Positions 20,831 through 32,901 of a stretch of 64,000 nt of DNA are shown piece after piece (positions within the stretch are counted from its first letter, which is position 1; each line of letters starts with the position of its first letter). This DNA comes from Euclidia mi (lineage: Eukaryota > Arthropoda > Insecta > Lepidoptera > Erebidae), in the NCBI GenBank assembly GCA_944739405.2, contig OX123209.2:9865217-9929216 (forward strand). Direction: 5' to 3'. The notes under the pieces are model-generated. The model was not told the DNA's origin, searched no databases, and saw only the letters and a list, made by a program, of their open reading frames with translations. The position numbers and the translations under genes were made by a program.

Positions 20831-21207
20831 ACAGGGTGTAAAAAGACCCTTAACGAAAACTGAAATCCCATGTTGTACCAATCACTACGAACATTTTTTA
20901 CTTCGGCACCATACCTGGGAAATGACTGGTTCAGGAGATATTGAGGCTCAAAGTTAGTATGGAATTTTTATAATTAGGTACAAAATCGATGCATTTACTC
21001 CGCCAATATGTTCCTTAGATGCCCTATGACCCCATGGATAAGTAGGTATTTCGAGCATTACACGCGCGCGCCTTTAATTGCGGTTTCAAAAATGTGAAAA
21101 CTTAAAAAAAAAGTCGTTTCCCAGGTATTATTTTTGGTTAGTATGACTTGGCATGATTTCCACAACAAGTAGACTTCGGCTTGGTGATGGGTCTTGTGAC
21201 ACCCTGT
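20831..21207. mobile_element. MITE with ACAGGGTGT ends
   Basis: 377 bp, ACAGGGTGT at the left and ACACCCTGT at the right, flanked by ATAT on both sides. No ORF. Superfamily not assigned. Confidence 0.75.
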
Positions 21208-21289
21208 ATATAATAATAGCCTCTAACTAGTCATATAATAATAAAAAATAATAAATAAACAACATAAAAATTAGTAAAAATATTTATAT

Positions 21290-22140
21290 TACTAGCTTTT
21301 GCCGGCGGCTTCGCTCGCGTTAAATTCGGGGTAACACAAATCTCCTTTATTGTTTGGGGAATAATGGGCATCTATGCGGGGAATTAAGACATTTTCACCA
21401 TTTGACGTCCCACTTATTATAATAGCGTTTATAATGTTTCGTCCTACGTGTTTTACTTATAGCCGTTTGCCATTACATAGTTTTGGTGCGTTAAGATTCT
21501 ACATTAAGAGGACTAGAACATCAGCTTTCAGTCTCAAGTTGTGTGAAGGCATTCTTGATATTTCTAAAGAGTTCAGAAACTCTACAGGGTACGAAATAAC
21601 TTGGTCAGTATCCATGATATTATCTACAAAAAGTACCAACTCAACAACATACAGTCAAATGTCAAAGCTATGGTCCAATATGACTCTGAACAGAACTTCG
21701 CATTTATAAAATTAGTAGAAGTGAAAACGGTACCCACATCATACTCACTTTCGCATTTATACCTAATATTAGTAGGGATAAGCCAAGGGAGTTACAATAA
21801 TTATTAGTTTATATTGAATGATGTAATGACAGTGCACAATTAAAAATGTGTGACAATGTATGATGAGACAGTAATGACAGCACATGCGCAGCACTCAATT
21901 ACTACAGCGCATGCGTTTTTACTGTCAATAGGTAGTAGGTTTGTCCCACAGTTTGTCCCTACAAACTTCGATCCTCTCTAAAATCCCTCCCAGATTATTT
22001 TTTGCAACTTATTGTATCCTATGTGTGTTTTCTGGTTCTGAGCTACCTCCCCATCAATTTTCAGCCAAATCGGTTTAGCCGTTCTTGAGTTATAAATAGT
22101 GTAACTAACACTACTTTCTTTTATATATATAGATTCTTCA
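21290..22140. repeat. Dispersed repeat (TTACTAGC ... TATATATAGAT)
   Basis: Begins TTACTAGCTTTTGCCGGCGG and ends AGTTATAAATAGTGTAAC plus TATATATAGATTC. Related starts occur at 38,365, 38,588 and 53,395. This looks like a LINE-related dispersed repeat; I see no protein. Confidence 0.5.
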
Positions 22141-22387
22141 ATTTCGGTACAATTTCTATAAATTGTAAAACCTCATAGCTGTCCTACGCCGCCGCCATCG
22201 TTATAGGAACTTGAGAACGTAAATATATTCACGCGCAACAGTACTGTCTCCGCTGAAGAGCGACAACGAAATGAAAAAGGCGTCAACGTGTGAACGCTGT
22301 TGGCGAAGCGCGCGGAGATCCTTTGATGTGTGCACAAAAAACCGACACTATTCGGCTGGCCGGCCAACGTCGGCGCCAACTAGATCA

Positions 22388-22560
22388 ATTAAGCCAACAT
22401 AGCGCCAAGTAGCTCTCTACACATTGGGCCAATACGTTGGGCCAGCATGTTGGGCCAATGTGTACAGCGGACATTAAGCCAACATAGCGCCAAGTCGCTC
22501 TCTACACATTGGGCCAATACGTTGGGCCAGCATGTTGGGCCAATGTGTACAGCGGACATT
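22388..22560. repeat. 85-bp tandem repeat with internal palindrome, two units
   Basis: ATTAAGCCAACATAGCGCC starts at 22,388 and 22,473. Each unit holds ACATTGGGCCAATACG and TTGGGCCAATGT, which pair with each other. A related single fragment is at 18,730-18,780. Confidence 0.9.
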
Positions 22561-22689
22561 AAATATACGTATGTATATGTATATATTTATTTTATACAGT
22601 ATTTATAGGTATGTATTATTTATATATGTATGTATTATCATAATATTAATTATTTCAATCTTTTCAGTTTATACACCTGCCACAATCAT

Positions 22690-24902
22690 CTCTGCAATAC
22701 CCTAAGGTTGATTGGCAGAAAATGCTATAAAGCATTAAGTCCGCCTTTGCATTTAAATTGCAGAAGTGTAAAAAAAAAAATATATGTCCAGGATTGGACG
22801 GGCTGCACAATTTCTTGCGGGAATGGCTACGTAGTTCGCATGAACGCTTGGCATCTCAATTCCAATCAGCTGTGGAATCTGGGTCGTTGCCAACCTTCAT
22901 GATGACTGCAATTACCCATCTGCTCCATAAGACAGGCAGTACTAGCGAGCCCGGCAATTATAGACCAATAACATGTTTAACCTCGGTCTATAAACTTCTT
23001 ACATCTATTCTGAGAGCTAAAATAGCCAAACATGTTAAGGAATACTCAATTATGTCAGCCTCTCAGAATGGATGTAGGAAGGGGGCTCTTGGTACTAAGG
23101 AGCTCATTGACATGGCCATTAGCCAACAAGTTCGCCGTAACCGAAAGCATCTGGCGGCATGTTGGATAGATTATAAGAAAGCGTATGACTCCGTGCCGCA
23201 TACATGGCGAACGTATTAAAATTGAGCGGGGATTTTTTCAGGGCGACAGTCTGAGTCCCCTTTGATTTTGCCTAGCCATGAACCCTCTCAATACTTTACT
23301 GGAGGGTTTAAGGTTAGGTTACAGGTTACAGAGAAGAAGTCAGGTCATACCTCAACTGTTTTTCATGGATGACCCGAAGTTATTTGCCACTCTGATGCCC
23401 AATTGATAGATTTACTAAAAGTAACCCAAAAGTTTAGTAAGTCAATCAATATGGAGTTCGGTGTGGATAAATGTGCTGTTATTTATGTGAAGCAGGGGAG
23501 GATGGTGGAATCTGAGGGGATCCAACTCTCAGATTCCATTAACCTAAGAACACTTCTCTTAACTGATACCTATAAGGACTTGGGTATGTCACAGGCTTTA
23601 AGTATCAATGAAGCCGTCATGAAGCAATCTTTCCAAGAGCGTTTCTTTGTCCGCCTGAATAAAGTACTGAAAAGTCTTTTACCAGGTGATAACAAGGTTC
23701 GTGCTTGCAACGGTTGGATCATGCCACTTTTTGTATACTTCTTTGGCATACTCAAGTGGACTCAGTCTGAGTTGGACGCCCTGGACAGAAGAATCCGCAC
23801 ATTGTTAACGGCATATCGTATGCATACGATCACATCCACGTTCATCCGTGATGAGGTTGTACATCCCGTGAAAGTGTGGGGGTCGTGGCTGTCTGAATGT
23901 CAAGACCCTACACAACCGCGAGGTGTTCAATCTCAGAGAATTTTCTCCGGGCGAACGTGGACATGCATCGAGATGTCGTCGCAGTGGACAATGGACTCAC
24001 CCCGCTCAAGTTGGCTAAGGCGAACTGGCGCATACCTGTAGTACTCAGTACTGATGATCGCAAGCGTGTATGGCAGAGCAAGGAGCTTTATGGCAGGTTC
24101 CATCGGGCTCTGTATGGATCCGATGTAAACCTATTAGCCTCGGTGAACTGGCTACGCTTCGGTGACCTCATTTGGGGAAACCGAAGGGATTGTTTGTGCA
24201 ATTGCTGACGAAGTTATCAAGACGAATAACTACCGGAAATATATCCTGAGTGATGGCACTACCGATATTTGCCGTGCGTGTCACCAGCCCGGTGAATCCC
24301 TCAGGCATATTGTTTCCGGTTGTTCACGTCTTGCTAACGGCGAGTACTTGCACAGACATAACCAAGTAGCCAGAATTATTCACCAGCAACTTGCTCTGAA
24401 GTACAAACTTGTAGAGATCGAGGTACCGTACTACAGGTATGTAGCAGAGCCAGTTCTCGAAAATGGTCATGTCACATTGTACTGGGATCGATCTATCATC
24501 ATGGACAGGACTGTTGTTGCCAACAAGTCTGATATCGTGTTGATAGATCGATCAGAGCGCCTCGCAATAATTGTTCATGTCACTATTCCTCATGACATGA
24601 ATCTCGTGAAAGCCGAAAAGGAAAAACAGATTAAATATCTGGACTTGGCTCACGAGATTGTTGACATGTGGGATGTGAACTCAGCAATTATTGTGCCGAT
24701 AGTCGTGACCGTTAATGGTCTAATAGCCAAGAGCCTCGACCGACACCTTAAGAGGCTCGCGTTGGGTGCTTGGGTCAAAGGCCTGATACAGAAGGCAGTA
24801 CTTCTGGACACGGCACGTATTGTGAGGAAGTTCCTGTCTCTGGAGCCCAAACCACTGGCAGCTTGGACCCTGTGCCTGATGCTGGTGAGACCCCACGGTT
24901 AA
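22690..24902 (+). pseudogene. RLE-type LINE (R4/Dong-like), frameshifted
   Basis: RT start: PGLDGLHNFLREW, NYRPITCLTSVYKLLTSILR, QNGCRKGALGTKELID, CWIDYKKAYDSVPH (22,758-23,219). Then GFFQGDSLSPL and FMDDPKLF (23,230-23,400; the active-site pair is kept but followed by Pro), FGVDKCAVIYV (23,403-24,041), and an RLE region (24,162-24,902) with CRACHQPGESLRHIVSGC, a PxY stretch and DIVLIDRSERLAIIVHVTIP. At least three frame breaks. The 5' end is missing. The tail after 24,902 is rich in GATGAATGA-like repeats. Confidence 0.82.
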
Positions 24903-24987
24903 TTTTATATTTTTAAATGTTGATGATGAAATGAAGAATGAAGATGAATGATGTAAAAGTGTTTTTTTATGTGAATTATATATTTAA

Positions 24988-26457
24988 CCCATATATGCCC
25001 AGAAATATTTAGATCACCAATTTTAATGAATTTTGGATATTGTTGTCTCTAATGGAAGTAATTAAACTGAAAACTAGTAGATTTCAGTTTCAGTACCTGG
25101 AAGTCACTTTTTTTCAGGTGGTCGATAACGACCCCTTGGGCAAAAATGATACAGAGTGTACTTCTTTTTCGCAGGTCACGGCGCGTGCTCCCAACGAATG
25201 AAATTGCTGATGTCTTGGAGAATTTGACCGATAGTGATGATTTTGGTGGCGTTGACATATATTTGGACCCGCCTTTAGGAGGAACAATATCCGAAGCTGA
25301 CTCAGGGGACAAAGAATGTAATGATATTGCGAGCTTTAGGCAATGAGGAATCCAATATCAACGTTACAGAGAATATATCCATTCAACAACCAGACTTTGA
25401 GGTTCCTTTGGTTATCCATCCAATCACTCCCTTCAGTAGTCGCAGTCACACATCGAGGCGATAACGTAGTAATGCACAACTTTTTTCCTTTGATGCACAA
25501 AGGAAATTAATCAAACGGAACCTACGTCAATCTGAAATTGAGTGGTCAGCACCACCACCACGAGCAGTAACAACATTGTCGGCTGAAAGTGAGCCTATTG
25601 AGTTTTTTGAACTTTTCTTCGATTTGGAGGTGGCACACTGTGAAGCATTCTGATATATATGCTTTCAGCAAAGACCTAGATTTCTTTCTCTCTATCGACT
25701 GATGAGATGCACTGCGACTAGTGGGGGGAGTGATTGGATGGATATCCAAAGGAACCTCAACCTACGGTTGTTGAATGGATATATTCTCTGTAATGTTGAT
25801 ACTGGATTCTTCATTGCCTTGTAATATCAACTCATCCGGGGCAAGAAGCTAATGACGGCTAAAGCTCGCAATATCATAACATTCTTCGTACCCTGAGTCA
25901 CCGTCGGATATTTTACCACCTAAAGGCGGGTCCAAATATATGTCAACGCCACCAAAATCATCACTATTAGTCAAATTCTCCAAGACATCAGCAATTTCTT
26001 GCGTTGAGAGCACGCGCCGTGACCTGCGAAAAAGAAGTACACTATGTATGATTTTTGCCCAAGGGGTCGATTTCGACCCGAACAAACATTTCATCCAAAA
26101 TTAGCAAAAATAGATAGTCCTGAACAGATTTGATATGTTACCAACATACAAAATATATTCATTTTATTAATTCATTAACAATAATTGCAAGATTTCAAGC
26201 AAATAAATAAGTACTTACATTTTTGTCAGCGAAGGTCTTAAATTTTCGACCAAAAAAACGTGTCCCTACTTTTCTCCTAATTTTCAACTGTTATTGCTTT
26301 AGTTTTGCATAATGTAACGCTCTTACAACGTACGTAGTTCTTCCGACAACTCGTAGATAGCGTTAAACTATGAAAATAATATACGGTTTTTATTTATGGC
26401 GCTTTGCCACTGAACATGTACCGTTGGGTCGTTTTTGTGCTCTTGGGCATATATGGG
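24988..26457. mobile_element. piggyBac-type element with inverted duplicate transposase ends
   Basis: TTAA at 24,984-24,987 and 26,458-26,461 flank TIRs CCCATATATGCCCA. Both arms code inward for the same N-terminal transposase segment: plus strand 25,146-25,346 and minus strand 26,094-25,849 share RSRRVL, EIADVLENLT, SDDFGGVDIYLDPPLGG. The minus copy continues to 25,546 (DIHPITPPTSRSASHQS). No catalytic DDD core is present. It is a non-autonomous palindromic derivative. Confidence 0.88.
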
Positions 26458-26762
26458 TTAAAAATGTAATTTTAATTTGAAAAGTTATTAATAAAGGATA
26501 ATAATAATAATTTATTTATTTTCTCTCAAAAAGGTACATATATATAGCAACAATAAAATTTGATGTCAATACAGCTGTTGAACAAGATCTTTGTGAGAGA
26601 TCTGGAGTCTGTGGTTCGTTCGAAACCTGTATGACAAATCTCCAGGCCTCTCTCTAACAAATTTACATCAATCTGCTGATGTTTACATTAATTTGAAAAT
26701 TGACATAACTGTCTCATAAAAGAAGGGTTGTAAGAGGATATGGTACAAGATATTATCATATC

Positions 26763-26768
<6 letters not shown>

Positions 26769-26826
<58 letters not shown>
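26769..26826. repeat. (AT)n microsatellite
   Basis: About 58 bp of uninterrupted TA/AT dinucleotides. Confidence 0.98.
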
Positions 26827-26830
<4 letters not shown>

Positions 26831-26855
26831 GACTAAAAGCATGCATACAATATAT

Positions 26856-27010
26856 TTGTGTGTATGTGATGGAGTGTGTGTGTGTGAGTGTGTGTGTGTG
26901 TGAGTGTGTGTATGTGTATGTTTGTTTGTATATGTGGGTGGGATTTTATGTGAAAACGTGCGTGTGGATGTATTTGTGCGTATCTATGTGTATAAGTGTT
27001 GTGTTTGTGG
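26856..27010. repeat. Imperfect (GT)n tract
   Basis: Purine-pyrimidine GT/GTAT repeat on the plus strand. The 100-codon ORF at 26,860 is a by-product of it. Confidence 0.9.
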
Positions 27011-27303
27011 AAGATAGATATAATTATTGTAGAGCAACAAGAATCTGTTCTGTGTCATCATACTTAAGACCACGCAACCAGTTTGTGACAGATTTTTACA
27101 TTCAGTTCTGCACATCGGGTGGATATTTAAAAAAACTTGAAAAAAACGTGTTAAAAAGGTAAACAAAACCTTTTTACCTTATAAATAAAGCTGCTAAGAT
27201 AACAAAAATGATGTTGCGCTAATCTAGTCCGTAACGATCGCGTTTGGCATACGGTATGTTTACGACGATTTCTTGCGAATTTTGATGGTTCGTAAGGGAT
27301 CCG

Positions 27304-27645
27304 TTAATGAGTAGTTAAAATGGTATTTAAGAAAAATAATTGCCGAACTGAGAGGACACCACAAGTTTTGGTGGTAGGAAAATGAAAAGGCAATTTCCAT
27401 CCAACTTTAAGAAGTGCCCGCTGAGCACGTTCTAACTTCAACAAATGGGTTTTATCGATTCCACCCCAAGTAACTATACAATATTGAGTAAGTGATTGGC
27501 ACAGAGCCAAGTACACTTGTCTAAGAATCCCTGTATCAGCAACATATCGGAGTCCCTTAAAAACATACGAATACGTATGAATATTTTTAGGTCGATGAAA
27601 TAATTTGACGTAATGACAGAATTGCATTTATTTTGGCGTCAAATT
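27304..27645 (-). pseudogene. Non-LTR retrotransposon RT C-terminal fragment
   Basis: Codes for GILRQVYLALCQSLTQYCIV, TWGGIDKTHLLKLERAQRAL and LSVRQLFF, the post-RT region of jockey/CR1-type LINEs. No RT core is nearby. Confidence 0.75.
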
Positions 27646-27691
27646 TCTGTATTATAATATTATTATAAAAACACGTACTTATTGTAATAAA

Positions 27692-28037
27692 ATGGCAAGT
27701 TTAACGGTGCAACAAAGAGCTGAAATAATTTTGCTTCATGAAGATGTCTTAAATATAAGTGCTATTTCACGGGATTTAAGATAGATAACTCGATGGACTG
27801 TGAGGTTTTGGATGCGGCGTCACGGCGAAGAAGGACAAATTACAGATCACAGGAGCAATTCAGGACGTCGTCGGCCAATACTAACCGCCACGCAAATAAG
27901 GCAAATGGTCCAAAATTATGAAGAAAACGGCTTCACACCAACTCGTCATTTTGCTGAGCTGTATAATGTATGTCCTCGGATAATTTGACGTGCTTTGCAC
28001 CACACGGGGCTCCATTACAGGCACCATGCCATTAAAG
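27692..28037 (+). pseudogene. Tc1-like transposase N-terminal remnant
   Basis: From ATG 27,692: LTVQQRAEIILLHEDVLN, a stop near 27,783, then TVRFWMRRHGEEGQITDHRS, GRRRPILTATQIRQMV and a HTH with VCPR, RALHHTGLHYR. This is the paired DNA-binding region. The sequence stops matching near 28,037. Confidence 0.75.
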
Positions 28038-28379
28038 TTGAAGTACGTCTTACGTGGCCTTCTGCATCTTACCTACATTATCTGCTGGAACCAAGGAACT
28101 CATACCTAATAGCAAAACTAACCATCTCAGGCTGGCAGGCGTGGAAGGCTGGTTGGCCGATGAAGCACTGTGCCGGCCTCCGCCAACATACTGGCCGCCG
28201 GCCGCAAACCACCGCGTCAGAAATTAAAAACTTTTGATCGTGACAAACGTCAAGTTGTATATTTGTGTTTATAATTTTTATTTTTAGTTTGTTATTTTAA
28301 GTGTTTATAATATTTCCTAAGTTTTTCCGTATTATGTCTAACTAGAGGACGCCAGCAGCTACGCCTGCATTTCTTTTTA
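28038..28379. other. Unassigned sequence
   Basis: Contains a short open frame with CCGGCCGCAAACC-rich sequence but no recognisable domain. Confidence 0.4.
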
Positions 28380-28556
28380 ATTTACCCGTTTTGGCCGTTC
28401 CCGTGGGAATTTCGGGAAATCCTTTCTTAGTGCACCCCTACGGTCCCCAAGGAACATACATGCCAAATTTCAGCTTCCTGCGCCCAATAGTTTCGGCTGT
28501 AGCGTGTCTGTCAGTCAGTCAGTAACGCAAGGATTTTATATATTAAGATAACGGTG
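28380..28556 (+). repeat. LINE 3'-tail-like repeat
   Basis: CCGTTTTGGCCGTTCCCGTG, CCAAATTTCAGCTTCCTGCG, GTCTGTCAGTCAGTCAGTAACG and an ATTAAGATA end: a type of 3' tail widespread in Lepidoptera. No coding part. Confidence 0.5.
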
Positions 28557-28561
28557 GCAGA

Positions 28562-30865
28562 AGTGTTGCGGGAAAAGGTGCCAGTCTACCTAGCATATCA
28601 GCTACGCTGATGCGTTGCACCATTTGCTCCCAGGAACGTTATTTTAAAAGTGAGCGGGGCCTAAAAGTACATTTTGGTAAAGTCCATAAACGCCAAAATG
28701 TGCTTTCTGGGCCCAGTACATCAACACCCCACAGCATAAACACAGAGCAAACAGTCTCCTGCGAAATTCCTTTTTGGCAATATTTGGGTAATTTAAAAAA
28801 TTCAATTCCGGTTATTAAACGAATTCCCCGTGGCGCAAGGCCTTCAGTGGCTCAAAATCTAGCACTGTGCATAGGTCTTGTGGTACGGAAGAATTCAGTA
28901 ACGGCTTGGGAGCAACTCTTCACCTTTCCCTACAGAATTTTACACACACAAGATGATCGGCTATAAAAAAAAACACTTACAACAAAAATAAAGGAAAACT
29001 GATGAAGAATGAACGGAAGAATGATTCGGCGTCAAAATTACAGCACTATTCACGCAAACCATAACGTAACAGTACCATCTACCACCACGTAGAAACCAAA
29101 CTAAGAGAAGGTGACATCAGGGGAGCGTGCAGGCTCCTATTTAGCAGCGATGTGGTAGCGCCTTGCTCTGCAGACACACTCGCGAGTCTCCAGAGCAAGC
29201 ATCCAGCGCCACAGGACAATCTTTCCTTTCCTGACCCACCTGACTCTGATTCAGTTTGCCTCAGGATTACAGCCAAGGATGTGGATGCGGCCGTTTGCTC
29301 CTTCCAAAGCGGGTCTGCTGGTGGCCTCGACGGTTTAACACCACAACATTTGAAGGACCTTGTGTGTGCAAGCGCCGGGTCGGCCGGCGACTCGCTTTTG
29401 AGGGAGCTTACGGCTTTAATGAACCTTATGCTCTCCGGCAATGTGAACGATGCCATCGTCGATATTTTGTATGGCGCAAATCTGTGCGCCTTGCGGAAGC
29501 GCGACGGTGGCATTCGTCCCATTGCCGTTGGTTGTACGTTCAGGCGTATGGCAGCCAAGGTTTGCTGCCGCCATTATAACACCCTTTTAGGCATCAAATT
29601 TCAGTCCCTGCAACTTGGATTTGGATCCATAGGGGGCTGCGAGGCTGTATGGCAATACATGCCCTGTCGGCATACCTTGGCTGTAATCAAGGTGAGGTTG
29701 TCCTGAAGGTAGACTTAAAGAATGCCTTTAACTCGGTTAATGGGGACACCTTGTTGACACAAGCTAAATTAGAAACACCCGAAATTTTTAGTTTTCTTTG
29801 GCAGTGTTACAGGCCTTAAAACCTTACCTTTACTTTTTACCCTTCAAAATTGATATATATGGAAAATGTTTTGGCATCCGCCGTTGGCTGTCAACAAGGC
29901 GACCCGCTTGGACCACTAATCTTTAGCTTGGCCATTCACCCAATTATCAAAGAATTAAATTCAAAATTTAACATCTGGTACCTGGATGACGGAACCCTTG
30001 CAGGTGATGTAGACGTAGTTTATCAAGACCTGGCACTTCTAAAGTCGAAATTTTTATCCATTGGCCTAGAACTTAATCCCAGTAAATGCGAAATTTTCGT
30101 TAACAATAACTTAGACCAATCACATATACTTTCAAAATTTTAATATCTGGCTCCCAATATTATTCACGTTAAAAAAAGTTCTCTTCGCCTCCTTGGGTCC
30201 TCAATATTAGTCGAAGGTTTCGATTCATTTATACAGGAAAATATTCAAAATTTTAGTGATATTTCAGACCGGTTACTCAAAATTAATATGCATTCGGCTT
30301 TTACTATTATCAAGTATTGTCTTTTTGTGCCTAAATTTACACACGCTCTTCGATCTTCCCCTTTTTGGAAATACCCATCTCTACTCGCCCAAATTGACAA
30401 TCTTATGCAAATCACCTTAAGCAAAATTCTGAATCTGGACCTGAACGACCAAGTGTGGCTACAGACGTCTTTGCCTGTACGCCTGGGCGGCCTTGGCGTT
30501 CGCAAAATTTCCGACGTAAGTTTACCAGCATTCCTGTCCTCGGTCCACGGCACTGCAGAATTGACCAGGAAAATTTTAGCACCCACACTGGTCGATTCTG
30601 AGGTGCCGTGTAAGATTGATACCATGAATGCTTGGAGAATGGCTTGAGTTACCCCGAAATCCATCTTCACAGAGGCAGTGGGACGGGCCGCTTTGCAGCG
30701 TGGTACGAGAAAAGCTCTTAAGTACGTCGTCTAATGCTGCGGAGCGTGCTCGTTTGCTGGCTGTGGGAAAATGGGAGTCGGGTCTTTGGCTTCAGGCACT
30801 GCCATCGTCCAACATAGGTACCTTGTTGGACGATACGACTTGCCGCATGTGGCGTCCCATCGGAC
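28562..30865 (+). pseudogene. Second RLE-type retrotransposon (same family as 12,230-15,874), decayed
   Basis: Codes in pieces for CTICSQERYFKSERGLKVH (finger), LKNSIPVIKRIPRGARP, GSAGGLDGLTPQHLKDL, GGIRPIAVGCTFRRMAA, GCQQGDPLGPLIFSLAIHP and WYLDDGTLAGD, and the thumb PVRLGGLGVRKISDVS. Breaks at about 28,966 (stop, about 150 bp disordered), 29,580-29,710 and 29,815, and a stop near 30,141. It ends near 30,865 before the knuckle and RLE, so it is 3'-incomplete. RT residues are better kept than in the other copy (GD rather than VD). Confidence 0.87.
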
Positions 30866-31172
30866 TATGAGAGTGAGGGAATAGAGAGTGCACTTGTGTA
30901 TGCGCACACACTTGTGCACTATAATTTGTCCTGCGCAGATGGCAAGTCTCATATATAAACAAGCCGCCGTGGCAGTAATCGGTCAGGAGGACAAATCAAT
31001 TTTCTTTTCCTTTCTTTTTTTTAAGTGAATTTTTAGTTATTTAAGTATAGAAATTATTGTTTTATTTTATGTGTAAATAGTCATTTAGCTATGTTAGTTT
31101 TAATTTGATTGCAAATAAATCATGACCTATAACATTGTACGCTGTAAGAAGTTTCATATACTACCATTATTT
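30866..31172. other. Unassigned repeat-like sequence
   Basis: Begins GTGAGGGAATAGAGAGTGCA, includes TTGTCCTGCGCAGATGG and GCCGCCGTGGCAGTAATCGG. It resembles a known lepidopteran dispersed repeat, but I cannot assign a class. Confidence 0.35.
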
Positions 31173-31524
31173 CATCAGCGCGGACCGTCGGCGTGCGATC
31201 AGCGTAACAAGAAAACCCGCCACAAGGACGACGATATTGTACTAGGCAACCAATCTATAACATGCGTTGCGTAAAAAATAACGATTAATTATTCCACATT
31301 CATAATATACGTTCATCTAATTACAAGCGTGATAATTACACTGAAACTAAAATATTAGCAGTGTTCAAATAATATAATTTTAAACTTGCTATTTACGATT
31401 TTAGTATTTGTAATTGATAAGTTAATCAAATGACTTCTACATTGACAGATAAAAAAAAATTACGACATCCTGAATATAAAACTTTTTTGAAAAAAATGCA
31501 ATATGTATATCGTCTGGAGTAAGA

Positions 31525-31971
31525 CTGCCTCGTTGGTCTAGCGGTAGTGCATACGACATCTAATCATTAGGTCTCGGGTTCGATTCGCGGGTCGGGCACG
31601 GAAAATGTTCCTAAGGTTTTCTGTTAAGAATTTCTTAGTGACAAATTATTAGGAATTTCTGTCAAGAAATTCTTAATAATTAGCCCGAAGTTGGCGGTGA
31701 TTCACCCCCGTACATCAGAAAGCACGTTAAGCAGTCCCGGCTGTCATGATCTATGGCAGTCATTAGTGGGAAGTCAGTACCCTCAAATATACCTACTGAC
31801 TACTGGTCTAACCTTAGAATGATGTTAGATGGTTTGTTGTTAGTCGCTCCGTGTAAAAACTGATATTCAGTCAAATCTTGGTAGACCAGTAGGTAATAGC
31901 AGGCCCTGGGCTCCGAAGTGCAAGCTTAGGTGCAACTAAGAAAATGCTAGGGTGATGATGATGATGATGAT
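31525..31971 (+). repeat. tRNA-derived SINE-D with (GAT)n tail
   Basis: CTGCCTCGTTGGTCTAGCGG (A box), GGGTTCGATTCGCGGGTCGG (B box), a long body and GATGATGATGATGATGA at the end. Confidence 0.88.
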
Positions 31972-32192
31972 ATCGTCAAGCGAAAATCAGGGCGCGGTCA
32001 GACTGTGAGCAATAATGATAGTGGATGGTAAGCTAGTCACTTTAAAGCGCATGCTGATCACATAAGTGAGCTTTTGTTTAGATAGTGTGCGCCCTTAACC
32101 AAGCGATCGTGCTTTATAAGAAAATAGGCAGAAGTAATCAAAAATAAATTCAACACATCCTTTTTTTTGTTAATAAAAGTTTTAATAACGAA

Positions 32193-32901
32193 TTAAGCAG
32201 CCACAACGGCATGTAATCTATCACGCATAGATGCAACAAGGCGCGCGTACAAGTCTGTCCCTCTGATACCTTCCCATACCTGTGCACAATGTGGTCTAAG
32301 AGATTCAGGGCTTCTTTCCGACTGGCAATCCCAACGTTGAACCATTATGCCCCATAGGTTTTCGATGGGGTTTAAATCTGCTGATCCCCTGACCGAGCAG
32401 GCCATTGAATGCGGCTAATGTCACGGTGCATCTCAAACCACGCCGTAGTAAGGCTGGTTTCAGAGTGACGCGCGCGGCACGCGCTGTCGGCCAGCGCGTC
32501 TCAACAGCGCGTTTGGCGCGCACACCACTGTGAAACGAGTTCGCGTTTCTCATTGCAATGTATGAAGCTTCGGCAGCGCGGCCGGCGCGCGCGTCTCTCA
32601 CGCGGCGCGTTTGAACTGCGTGACTATGAAACGCTACTACTAATCTAGTGCAATTGTAAGCGCGCGCGTGTGGCCGGCGCCGGTCAAACGCGTGACTCTG
32701 AAACCAGCCTAACACGAGCCGTGTGAATGATGCATTATCTTGCACGTAATTTACGTGTGAAAAGTCTGCTGGAAGGTAAACTACGCGCACAGTAGGCAGC
32801 ATCACCTCTTCCAGAAGAGACACATAGTTGATTGCGGTAGCCCTATTGTCTAATAATGCTAGTTCTCCGACGATAATGCAAGTCCTCTCGTGACTCATCA
32901 T
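32193..32901 (-). pseudogene. Tc1-like transposase C-terminal half, split by a MITE
   Basis: Minus strand: DNRATAINYVSLLEEVMLPT, VNYVQDNASF (second catalytic Asp), then the MITE, then SADLNPIENLWGIMVQRW (catalytic Glu) and VWEGI, LVASMRDRL. It is clearly the second half of a Tc1-type transposase. It resembles the N-terminal remnant at 27,692-28,037 in kind, but I cannot show they were one element. Confidence 0.82.
32452..32709. mobile_element. GC-rich Harbinger-type MITE
   Basis: TIR GGCTGGTTTCAGAGT and its complement, with a TAA target duplication on each side (32,449-32,451 and 32,710-32,712). Inside it is rich in CGCGCG and far above the local GC. It interrupts the Tc1 remnant between its second Asp and its Glu. 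Confidence 0.88.

Noticed and set aside
26763..26960. CRISPR-like or origin-like repeat
   Set aside because: Simple microsatellites only; no spacers and a eukaryotic setting.
26860..27162. 100-codon ORF in the GT repeat
   Set aside because: It is Val/Cys repeat sequence made by the (GT)n tract, with no domain.
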